NCBI GenBank assembly: GCA_964035575.1
Contig: OZ037860.1
Location: 830,689-894,688, forward strand
Length of the DNA: 64,000 nt
Reading direction: 5' to 3'
From: Rhynchopus sp. YZ270_cl-10
Lineage: Eukaryota; Euglenozoa; Diplonemea; Diplonemida; Diplonemidae
The translations under genes and the position numbers were made by a program. The notes beneath the pieces are model-generated. The model was given only the letters and a program-made list of their open reading frames with translations. It was not told the origin of the DNA and did not search any database. Positions 37,016 to 45,335 of the stretch are shown here, piece by piece. The number at the start of each line of letters is the position of its first letter. Position 1 is the first letter of the stretch.

Positions 37016-39211
37016 TCATACCCTGTAATGCACGCTTGCAGCACAGACCCCTCTGGACACCTCGTTGGTGCTGTACATGACGTCGTATGTGTCTTCGATG
37101 TCGTCGCGCCCAACGATCTCTGCGTCGTACCAGCCGTTCCAGCCGTCGAACTGCCCATCGTAGAAGACCTTCACGGGTGTGCCTGAGGGCAGCACGCCTT
37201 GTCTTGCATTTGCGAGGGCAAGTCGTGCGGGGCTGGTGGCGGGCTCGTTTGCCACACCAGGAACACGCATCGGCTCGTCGGCAGGGCTCTCGCGTGGGGT
37301 GTAGGCATGCCCAGGTGTGGCCTGTCCAGGGGTGCCGTTGTGCGACAGCAGGTTCACGCCGCTCATGGGGCTGAGCGGTGCGTCCTTCTCATTGCGCAGC
37401 GGGTTCTGCATCTTCATCTGGTGCTCGACCCTGCGCTGGATGGTACGCCTGCGCTTGTCTTCGTCCTTCTTCTGCCTCGCATGCTCCTTCGCCTTCTCAC
37501 GCCGGAGGCGCCCCTTCTCACGCTGCGACTTCTTGCAGCAGCACTCCCGCGTCAACACAAAGACCGACACCAAGAAGAGCAGCCCGCCACCCACTGTGTA
37601 GATCAGGATCGTCGCAAGCGACATCCCCTTGTCGCTGCACAGGTCCGCAGCGTCGCCCTCTAAGTTGAGCCACTGCGCACCCTGCAGGAACTTCGGCGGC
37701 TGGATGTCGTACACCCCTGCCACAAGGTCCATGAACTCTGTCGGCACACTCCCCAGCACCGCGTTCGCCTTCGAGTCGCGTAAGCAGGTCGACATCAGGC
37801 CTGCCTCCTTCTGGTAGCAGCACGCCAACGCCTCCACGTAACGCTTGTCGACGTCACCCCGTACACGAAGTGTGTACGTCCCCTTGAAGCGGTCCCCTGT
37901 GTGCCAGAGACGCCAGTCCTTCCACTCGTCCAGACACTTGGTAGGGATGAGTGCCTTGCATTCCCCCTGGCTCGTGGAGGACGTCTTGTCGCAGTAGATC
38001 GGGAGGCTTGGGATCAACGTCGTACTGTAGCAGTCTGCGTCTGTGGAGCAGGCATCGAGGTAGCTGGTCTGGCATTTGTTTGTGTCGGTGTTGTACACCA
38101 TCACGAGGGAGCTCGATTCGGTGTCAGGGTCGCAGAGCTCAGGGTGGGAGGCGTCCTCGCCTGCGAGCAGCGAGAAGCGTTCGTGGCAGACACCTGTCTT
38201 GGGGGTGTCGGTGTTGCCTTTGAAATTGCACATATGCGAGGAGCCACAGCCGCTGACCATGACATTTCCCACAAGCTGGTGGTCGTCTGAATCGCAAGGG
38301 TCATCTTCAGAGATGTAGTCCTTGCACACACGCGTCGCAACAGTCATCTCCTTCGTCTGCACAATGTTCGCCGCATCTTTGTACCACGAGGTCACATTCT
38401 GCGTCTCTGTCGAGGAAGTTTTACAAAAGCTTCCCCACCCACACGACGGCCCCGTCGTCGATGGGTAGTACGGCAGACATGCCTCGTCCTCGCTCTTCTC
38501 CTCCACCGCAGTGCACACACCACTGGACATGCGCTCTGCGTTGATCGTTGCCGTCTCCAAGGGCCGGTAATGGTTGTCCGGCAGACAGTACGTCTGGTTT
38601 GTCGTGAACATCGGATGGTCCCCATCGCGCACATCGCACGAATCCATTATGACGACTGCATCGTGCCCTGTCTTGTCCCACATCACTTCGCACGGCTCTC
38701 CGAGCTTGCTCAAGGGGCGGCAGTAGTAGGTTTTTGTCCCTGTCGCGGAGACTGAGGAGGAGCTGTCTTCCCAGCAGATGCCGCCTTCGCAGGGTTCGCC
38801 TGCAGAGGCGCAGGACATACCGGGCTGGATGTGGTCGCGACTGATGCAGATCATGTTGCCTCCTGTCGAGTCTTGGATGGTGAGGGAGCGGCAGTGGTTA
38901 GATTTGCAGGAGGAGTCAGAGGCGCAGGGTTGGCGGTCTTCGAGCTTCTCCATGCAGGTGAGCGTGTCGCTGATGTCGCAGAAGAGGCCAAGGTCTGTGC
39001 CGTGCAGAGTGTCTGTGCCACGAAGTTCATACAGAACGTAGGCCTCCTGGTCGTCGTCAAGTGCTATATTCAAGTTAATACAATCAGCATCAACTGCGCA
39101 CGTCTCCCCCTCCACCATATACTTAACCCTCTTGTCCAACATCGCATCCTCGCAAACCTCTGCCGCAGCGAAACTCACCACTGCTGCTGCGAGGAGCAAC
39201 AATCGGGGCAT
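37016..39211 (-). CDS. Cys-rich single-pass membrane protein with C-terminal Tudor/SH3-like module (731 aa)
   Basis: I chose the ATG at 39211 because it starts a clean signal peptide (MPRLLLLAAAVVSFAAA). The frame is open 43 codons further upstream but that part is basic and Pro-rich. The ectodomain (about 20-520) has dozens of Cys in loosely repeated patterns such as CxxDxDC and GxxCxxxGExC. One helix (about 530-554, ILIYTVGGGLLFLVSVFVL) is followed by RECCCKK and a strongly basic, probably coiled-coil stretch (to about 610). The last ~54 residues (GTPVKVFYDGQFDGWNGWYD ...) look like a Tudor/SH3-type barrel. It is probably a type I surface protein; the ligand is unknown. No intron is needed. 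Confidence 0.78.
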   Translation of the reverse strand: MPRLLLLAAAVVSFAAAEVCEDAMLDKRVKYMVEGETCAVDADCINLNIALDDDQEAYVLYELRGTDTLHGTDLGLFCDISDTLTCMEKLEDRQPCASDSSCKSNHCRSLTIQDSTGGNMICISRDHIQPGMSCASAGEPCEGGICWEDSSSSVSATGTKTYYCRPLSKLGEPCEVMWDKTGHDAVVIMDSCDVRDGDHPMFTTNQTYCLPDNHYRPLETATINAERMSSGVCTAVEEKSEDEACLPYYPSTTGPSCGWGSFCKTSSTETQNVTSWYKDAANIVQTKEMTVATRVCKDYISEDDPCDSDDHQLVGNVMVSGCGSSHMCNFKGNTDTPKTGVCHERFSLLAGEDASHPELCDPDTESSSLVMVYNTDTNKCQTSYLDACSTDADCYSTTLIPSLPIYCDKTSSTSQGECKALIPTKCLDEWKDWRLWHTGDRFKGTYTLRVRGDVDKRYVEALACCYQKEAGLMSTCLRDSKANAVLGSVPTEFMDLVAGVYDIQPPKFLQGAQWLNLEGDAADLCSDKGMSLATILIYTVGGGLLFLVSVFVLTRECCCKKSQREKGRLRREKAKEHARQKKDEDKRRRTIQRRVEHQMKMQNPLRNEKDAPLSPMSGVNLLSHNGTPGQATPGHAYTPRESPADEPMRVPGVANEPATSPARLALANARQGVLPSGTPVKVFYDGQFDGWNGWYDAEIVGRDDIEDTYDVMYSTNEVSRGVCAASVHYRV

Positions 39212-39604
39212 GGCGGGCGAGGTATGTGGGGGGCGGGAGGGGGAACGTGGAGAGGGGAGGAGAGGGGGAAGTCTCTCCTGTTCTGTGGCGTGGGTGGTCG
39301 AGTAGTGGTAGGCTACATACAATATCACTCTGACATACAACGTCCTTTACACTTTCCCTCGCTCTGCGACAACACTACGTGTACCTGAAACCTTGTCCTA
39401 ACCACAGATAATACGTACTCAAAACTTGGTACTTCCACACAAGAACCCACAGAGCGCAAACAATAAACGTATCACAAAGCAGATACAATCTCAGGAGGCC
39501 TGTGGGATGGTGACTGCTGCGGCGGAAAACTTGCTTTCCGATTAAGAAAGGGTGCAAGCCTCACAATGGTTGATGTACACAACCAGGACATATGAATGAA
39601 AAGT
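39212..39604. other. Spacer between the Cys-rich gene and the array
   Basis: Unique sequence up to 39604. The first repeat unit begins at 39605 (GCATGTGGGTGG). No gene is seen. Confidence 0.5.
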
Positions 39605-40481
39605 GCATGTGGGTGGTGTGGGGGGGGACGCGGTGCTTTTCTTTGAATTGTAAGTTTTCCTTTTCTTCATGATTGGGCCTCAGCTTGGCTGCTCTCTTTG
39701 TGCGGATTACACAAAGCAGGCATTCTTTTTTGTTTACCACACCTTCACCTTCCCGCACACACCATGTTCTGCTTCGAGCAAAACGGGGGCGGCAAGGGTG
39801 GTGCTATTACAATTACAGTGCAATAGTCACCTTGTGGCTTCCGGGGGGGAGTGTGGGAGTGTGGCGATGGGGGGAAAAGGAAAAAGGAAAAAGGAAAAAG
39901 GAAAAATGACAGCCACTTCATCCCAAACACGCGGTACGGGTAAGGGCTTTTGCTATGGTGTCTTTCGCTCCCTCTTGTCCAACGTTTTTTTTTACTATTG
40001 AAATGTTGCTGCACAGTCGCCTTGGCGACTCTTTTCTTTTTCTTCCGCACATCCACCAGAAGAATGATAACAGAAACGAAGTTGCCCTCTTTCGTGGTTC
40101 GTGTTCCTATAATGTGGATGGGAAGACAGAGGGCCAAACGGTGTGCCAGCAAACAAACAAACAAACAAAACAAAACAAAACAAAACAAGCGGTTGAGCAA
40201 AGCCATGTGTGCAAACAGTGCTGTGGCTGCCTTAATTGGTGACAACGAATATTAAAAAATAAAAGAGAAAAAGAGGGGGGGATAAGGCGGTGTGAAGAGT
40301 CACTTCGTTGCTGCAAGGTGGGGGAACACGTCCCTCAAAAGCTCACAAAAGCAAAGGCAATAAAAACAAAAATGAGCGAGCTGTCTCTTCCTGTGTGGCA
40401 CTAACTTGGGTGGCCCATAGGGACAACACCGGGGAGCAGCGCCTACAGAAGGTCTACAGACTACACCTTTCTTCCTCCTTT

Positions 40482-40546
40482 GCAAGCTCTCTCCGTTCGG
40501 ATGGAACGCTCGGATGTGCGTCCTCCGAATACGCACGGAGCCTTGC
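40482..40546. other. Possible three-way-junction RNA fold in the unit spacer
   Basis: GCAAG/CTTGC plus CTC/GAG close a junction holding two hairpins, CGTTC-GGATG-GAACG and GTGCGT-CCTCCGAAT-ACGCAC. All pairs are Watson-Crick, so either strand could fold. It recurs in every unit at +4,078 or +4,077. No tRNA or known snRNA features are seen. Confidence 0.4.
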
Positions 40547-40796
40547 AGCTTGGATGTGACCACCGAAAAAAAGAAAACAGAACAGCAGAACGGGGAGGGG
40601 AAGGCAAAAAAAAATGTTATTTTCCTTTTTTTTGCCTGTGTGTGTGTGTGGTTGGGTTGTCTGCTGCTTCAGTTTCCTTCTTCAAAAAAAGAAAAAAGAA
40701 AAAAGAGGGGGAAAAGTGAACGGTTTGCTGCCGGAGTATGGTGTCGCACACAGGAAGTAAAAAAGGCACATGGGGGCTGCAGAGGGACGGAATGCG

Positions 40797-40831
40797 CCTG
40801 CAACAGCCTCTCGTGCCCTGTGTGTGGCAGG
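40797..40831 (-). repeat. Type A-like hairpin in the unit spacer
   Basis: In transcript sense: CCUGC ... ACAG, loop GGCACGAGAGG, CUGU, U, GCAGG. The loop carries ACGAGAG but the stems differ from the dispersed copies. It recurs in all six units. Confidence 0.5.
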
Positions 40832-40892
40832 TATGAGCAGTAGTACAGCAAAGCGAGAAGTGATTAAAAAAAAAAGAGAAAGAGAACCTTGG

Positions 40893-40929
40893 AAAGATGC
40901 ATGCGACTCACGTGCACACACACATCTTT
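40893..40929 (-). repeat. Type B-like hairpin in the unit spacer
   Basis: In transcript sense AAAGAUG ... CAUCUUU closes an interior with GUGCACGUGAGUCGCAUG. It lies about 330 nt downstream of the transglutaminase stop codon and recurs in all units. Confidence 0.5.
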
Positions 40930-41258
40930 CACATCTTTCAGTGAAAATAAAAAAATAGCAACAAAAACAGAACGGGAAAAAGCGATTTTAAAATAAAAAA
41001 AACTATGATGATGAGCATCCTCGAGTCGAGATCGGGGTGTGATTTTGAATGAACCAGCGAAAAGAAAAACACATCACTGGCAACATTCCTCATCACATCC
41101 GAGCCACACACGGGAGGAAGGTATAAAGGATAAAATCCAAAAAAGAAACGCTAAAAAGGCTATAACATAATCAAAACACCCAAACCGCAAAACTAAGCGT
41201 GTGGCAGGGTGAAATGAATGGCTCCTGGATGGAGGTGGCTGCTGGATCAGAATCAGCA

Positions 41259-43565
41259 CTAGCACTGGATCGCAAGGTCGGCGTGCATGTTGCCCTCAAA
41301 CTCGCTCGATGTGAACGAGAGCACAACCTCCTTCTGCATCCCCTTGTCACGGTTGCACCAGCGTGCTGTCGGCACAACAATGGTCTTCGTCTCGTGGGCT
41401 GCGATGGGACCCATCTTGTGGCTCTCATCCCTCGACGGTGTGGAGTAGTGCACGAAGCAGTGTGTCAGTGCGATGGCGAGCGGGTTTGTGAAGCTCACAG
41501 TCGCAGTGCCGTCCTTGAGGAGTGTCGCCACAGGGTTCGGGGTCGCAAGCTCAAACTTGTTTGTGTGCGAGTAGATGACCATCCCAATCATGTTGCGCAC
41601 CTCAAGTGTGACGCGCAGCGTGTTTGTCTTCGCAAGGAAGGGCGCGTACACAGCCTCGGGGACAACAATCGACGCAGACTTCCCGTCCGGGGACACAACC
41701 GCAAGGGCGACGTCGAGGTCCGCAATCTTCACCCCGGTGTAGGACACAGCCTCCACCACGAAGACAGCCTGCGCACCCCCGAACCCGCCGTTCAGCGCCA
41801 CACTTCCAGTCGACACGGCGTGGAACTGCACGTCGCCCCCGGCAGCAAGGCTCCCCGCCTTGAGGGCGAACCCTGCCAGGTCGTCGTAGCGGCGCGACGT
41901 CATGCGGCTCCCCTTCCCGAGGGCAGAGGCCTCGCGCGCAGACGTGACCAGCGGGCTGTCGTACTTCTTGTACTCGGCCGTGATGTCCATGCGGCAGGTG
42001 TGGCCGGACCCGGTGCACCCAGGCTTCTTCGTCGAGACGTAGCGCCCAACGTCCTCGAAGATCTCCTGCCCGTTGCGCAGCACAATCCCGTTTGTCTCGG
42101 ACACCACAAAGGTCTGGTCGTAGCTCGACCCGTGCGCCACGTTGTCCGCCATCTGCGGGAGGGACGCAGGCCCCATCTGGTACTTCCCGTCCGAGTACTC
42201 CTGCGGGGTCGCGTCAATGGCGTTCCACTGCACGTAGTTCGCTGCAGACGAGATGTCCGGGCGCGACATCTTCGCGTCGACCCAGGCGTGGAAGTTCCAG
42301 ATCGAGTCTGCCGTGCGCTCGTCAATGTAGAAGTCGAACGGCTTCGCCTCGTGCGCACTGCGGAAGTTCGTGATCGGGCGTGCCGCAACTCCCAGGGTGC
42401 GCATCGTCGTGGTCAGCAGGCACGCAAACACCCAGCACTGTCCGTACTTCACAGACGCGTAGCCCCCGTCCTTCCACTGCTTCATGATTTCGCGCGACCC
42501 GGTCCACACAGTCGGGGACGTGCCGTCGGCGTAGTTCCCGTCCCAGCGTCCCTGCAGCACACCCTGCGACACACCCGAGTTCAGCAGGTACGTCATCGCA
42601 CGCGACACCTCAACGGCGCTCGACCTGTCCACAGACGACGGCATGCGCGACACCAGCTCCATCACGTAGTTCAGCACGTCGTACTGCGCAAACGCCCATG
42701 CAGACGACCCTGCACCCTGCCCCAGAGACGCAGAGTACACGTCCCCGTACCAGTAGCGCCCGTTCTCGTTCTCCAGGTACTCCGCACGCTCCGCAGCGTC
42801 TGCCACGTAGGTCTGCGTGTCCGCCGCCTTGTACGGGTTGAAGAGCACAGCCACCGTTCCGTAGCTCTCGCCGTTCAGCGTCAGTGTGAACCGTCCGACG
42901 TCCGCCGTCGCAGGCACAGCCACAGCCCACACCGTTGCGCTTGTTGCTGTCGCCGTCAGTGCCACACCCCCGAGTGCCGCTGCGAACGACGCAGGTGCCG
43001 CCCCGACCAGCTCCACCTCAAATGTCTGCCCACGGCGCAGCACCAGCTCGTCCGACGGCGTGTACCCCGCAGTCGTGTAGAACTGCGCCGTCGTGTGTGC
43101 AGCCAGGTTCTCTGTCTGGCGCAGTGCGAAGAGCTGTCCGGAGGTGGGAGGGGTCGACCCAGTCTCGCACTTCAGTGTGTCCTTGTTGCAGGTCCGCCCA
43201 AGCGTGTCCTTCACCTCCCCGCAGTACAGGGCCTGTCCGGCCACGTCGCAGTCGGGGTCCCATGCGCCACACTCGCAGTCGCAGCCGTCCTTTGCGTTGT
43301 AGTACGAAGCGGTGCAGGTGAAGGCCGGGCCCGACGACGGTGCCTCGCACACGAACGTGTCCTTGTTGCACACACGGCTCTGTGTGTCCTCCTCACCCCC
43401 GCAGTACAGCTTCTGCCCGGCAACGTCGCAGTCCGGGTCCCAGGCACCGCAGGTACAGTCGCAGCCGTCCTGTGCGTTGAAGTAGGACTGCTCGCACGTC
43501 CACGCCCCCTCCACAGAGGACACGGCAAGGCAGCTTGCTGCCAGGAGCACGGAAGACACTCTCAT
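41259..43565 (-). CDS. Secreted animal-type transglutaminase, copy 1 (768 aa)
   Basis: It is predicted to form isopeptide bonds between protein Gln and Lys (EC 2.3.2.13) outside the cell. A signal peptide (1-20, MRVSSVLLAASCLAVSSVEG) is followed by two Cys-rich repeats (about 22-73 and 82-133), each with DGCDCxCGAWDPDCDVAGQ. A beta-sandwich-like domain (about 145-245) precedes the core. The catalytic triad is C377 (VKYGQCWVFA), H426 (SIWNFHAWVD) and D451 (WNAIDATPQEYSDG). The oxyanion Trp of animal enzymes is also present (W354, DGTSPTVWTGS). The LFNPY motif and GRWDGNYADG match vertebrate TGM2-type enzymes. Two beta-rich C-terminal domains (about 530-768) complete the animal layout. The Cys-rich repeats are extra and could anchor the enzyme to a matrix. 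No intron or damage is seen. Codons are GC-rich at third positions, unlike the AT-rich spacers. Confidence 0.96.
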   Translation of the reverse strand: MRVSSVLLAASCLAVSSVEGAWTCEQSYFNAQDGCDCTCGAWDPDCDVAGQKLYCGGEEDTQSRVCNKDTFVCEAPSSGPAFTCTASYYNAKDGCDCECGAWDPDCDVAGQALYCGEVKDTLGRTCNKDTLKCETGSTPPTSGQLFALRQTENLAAHTTAQFYTTAGYTPSDELVLRRGQTFEVELVGAAPASFAAALGGVALTATATSATVWAVAVPATADVGRFTLTLNGESYGTVAVLFNPYKAADTQTYVADAAERAEYLENENGRYWYGDVYSASLGQGAGSSAWAFAQYDVLNYVMELVSRMPSSVDRSSAVEVSRAMTYLLNSGVSQGVLQGRWDGNYADGTSPTVWTGSREIMKQWKDGGYASVKYGQCWVFACLLTTTMRTLGVAARPITNFRSAHEAKPFDFYIDERTADSIWNFHAWVDAKMSRPDISSAANYVQWNAIDATPQEYSDGKYQMGPASLPQMADNVAHGSSYDQTFVVSETNGIVLRNGQEIFEDVGRYVSTKKPGCTGSGHTCRMDITAEYKKYDSPLVTSAREASALGKGSRMTSRRYDDLAGFALKAGSLAAGGDVQFHAVSTGSVALNGGFGGAQAVFVVEAVSYTGVKIADLDVALAVVSPDGKSASIVVPEAVYAPFLAKTNTLRVTLEVRNMIGMVIYSHTNKFELATPNPVATLLKDGTATVSFTNPLAIALTHCFVHYSTPSRDESHKMGPIAAHETKTIVVPTARWCNRDKGMQKEVVLSFTSSEFEGNMHADLAIQC

Positions 43566-43662
43566 TGTTGTTCCTTTCTTGTGGCTGTTTGTTTTCGTTA
43601 TTTTGTGGATAAAACCTGTTGTGTTTTGCTTGTCTTTTGTGGGTTTGCGTTGAAGGCGGGGC

Positions 43663-43678
43663 TTTATCTATAGATAAA
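43663..43678. promoter_or_regulatory. Palindrome TTTATCTATAGATAAA upstream of the transglutaminase
   Basis: A perfect 16-bp palindrome with a TATA-like core lies about 100 nt upstream of the ATG. It recurs before the other copies (47740, 51817, 55894, 59971). It may be a core promoter or factor site; no direct evidence. Confidence 0.35.
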
Positions 43679-45335
43679 AAGGGCATGTGGGTGGTGTGGG
43701 GGGGGACGCGGTGCTTTTCTTTGAATTGTAAGTTTTCCTTTTCTTCATGATTGGGCCTCAGCTTGGCTGCTCTCTTTGTGCGGATTACACAAAGCAGGCA
43801 TTCTTTTTTGTTTACCACACCTTCACCTTCCCGCACACACCATGTTCTGCTTCGAGCAAAACGGGGGCGGCAAGGGTGGTGCTATTACAATTACAGTGCA
43901 ATAGTCACCTTGTGGCTTCCGGGGGGGAGTGTGGGAGTGTGGCGATGGGGGGAAAAGGAAAAAGGAAAAAGGAAAAAGGAAAAATGACAGCCACTTCATC
44001 CCAAACACGCGGTACGGGTAAGGGCTTTTGCTATGGTGTCTTTCGCTCCCTCTTGTCCAACGTTTTTTTTTACTATTGAAATGTTGCTGCACAGTCGCCT
44101 TGGCGACTCTTTTCTTTTTCTTCCGCACATCCACCAGAAGAATGATAACAGAAACGAAGTTGCCCTCTTTCGTGGTTCGTGTTCCTATAATGTGGATGGG
44201 AAGACAGAGGGCCAAACGGTGTGCCAGCAAACAAACAAACAAACAAAACAAAACAAAACAAAACAAGCGGTTGAGCAAAGCCATGTGTGCAAACAGTGCT
44301 GTGGCTGCCTTAATTGGTGACAACGAATATTAAAAAATAAAAGAGAAAAAGAGGGGGGGATAAGGCGGTGTGAAGAGTCACTTCGTTGCTGCAAGGTGGG
44401 GGAACACGTCCCTCAAAAGCTCACAAAAGCAAAGGCAATAAAAACAAAAATGAGCGAGCTGTCTCTTCCTGTGTGGCACTAACTTGGGTGGCCCATAGGG
44501 ACAACACCGGGGAGCAGCGCCTACAGAAGGTCTACAGACTACACCTTTCTTCCTCCTTTGCAAGCTCTCTCCGTTCGGATGGAACGCTCGGATGTGCGTC
44601 CTCCGAATACGCACGGAGCCTTGCAGCTTGGATGTGACCACCGAAAAAAAGAAAACAGAACAGCAGAACGGGGAGGGGAAGGCAAAAAAAAATGTTATTT
44701 TCCTTTTTTTTGCCTGTGTGTGTGTGTGGTTGGGTTGTCTGCTGCTTCAGTTTCCTTCTTCAAAAAAAGAAAAAAGAAAAAAGAGGGGGAAAAGTGAACG
44801 GTTTGCTGCCGGAGTATGGTGTCGCACACAGGAAGTAAAAAAGGCACATGGGGGCTGCAGAGGGACGGAATGCGCCTGCAACAGCCTCTCGTGCCCTGTG
44901 TGTGGCAGGTATGAGCAGTAGTACAGCAAAGCGAGAAGTGATTAAAAAAAAAGAGAAAGAGAACCTTGGAAAGATGCATGCGACTCACGTGCACACACAC
45001 ATCTTTCACATCTTTCAGTGAAAATAAAAAAATAGCAACAAAAACAGAACGGGAAAAAGCGATTTTAAAATAAAAAAAACTATGATGATGAGCATCCTCG
45101 AGTCGAGATCGGGGTGTGATTTTGAATGAACCAGCGAAAAGAAAAACACATCACTGGCAACATTCCTCATCACATCCGAGCCACACACGGGAGGAAGGTA
45201 TAAAGGATAAAATCCAAAAAAGAAACGCTAAAAAGGCTATAACATAATCAAAACACCCAAACCGCAAAACTAAGCGTGTGGCAGGGTGAAATGAATGGCT
45301 CCTGGATGGAGGTGGCTGCTGGATCAGAATCAGCA

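Larger units (their letters stand above)
39605..41258. other. Unit spacer (unit 1; repeated in every unit)
   Basis: It holds a GGAAAAA array near 39877-39905, a perfect small hairpin AGTCGCC-TT-GGCGACT (40015-40030), AACAA runs, the three-way-junction fold at 40482-40546 and hairpins of types A (40797-40831) and B (40893-40929). Short frames on both strands are not convincing genes. A 20-codon plus frame (MFCFEQNGGGKGG...) at about 39764 is conserved only because the array is identical. Equivalent spacers start at 43683, 47760, 51837, 55914 and 59991. Confidence 0.6.

Noticed and set aside
39212-39340. N-terminal extension of the Cys-rich membrane protein to 39340
   Set aside because: The extension is Pro/Arg-rich and would bury the clear signal peptide that starts at 39211.
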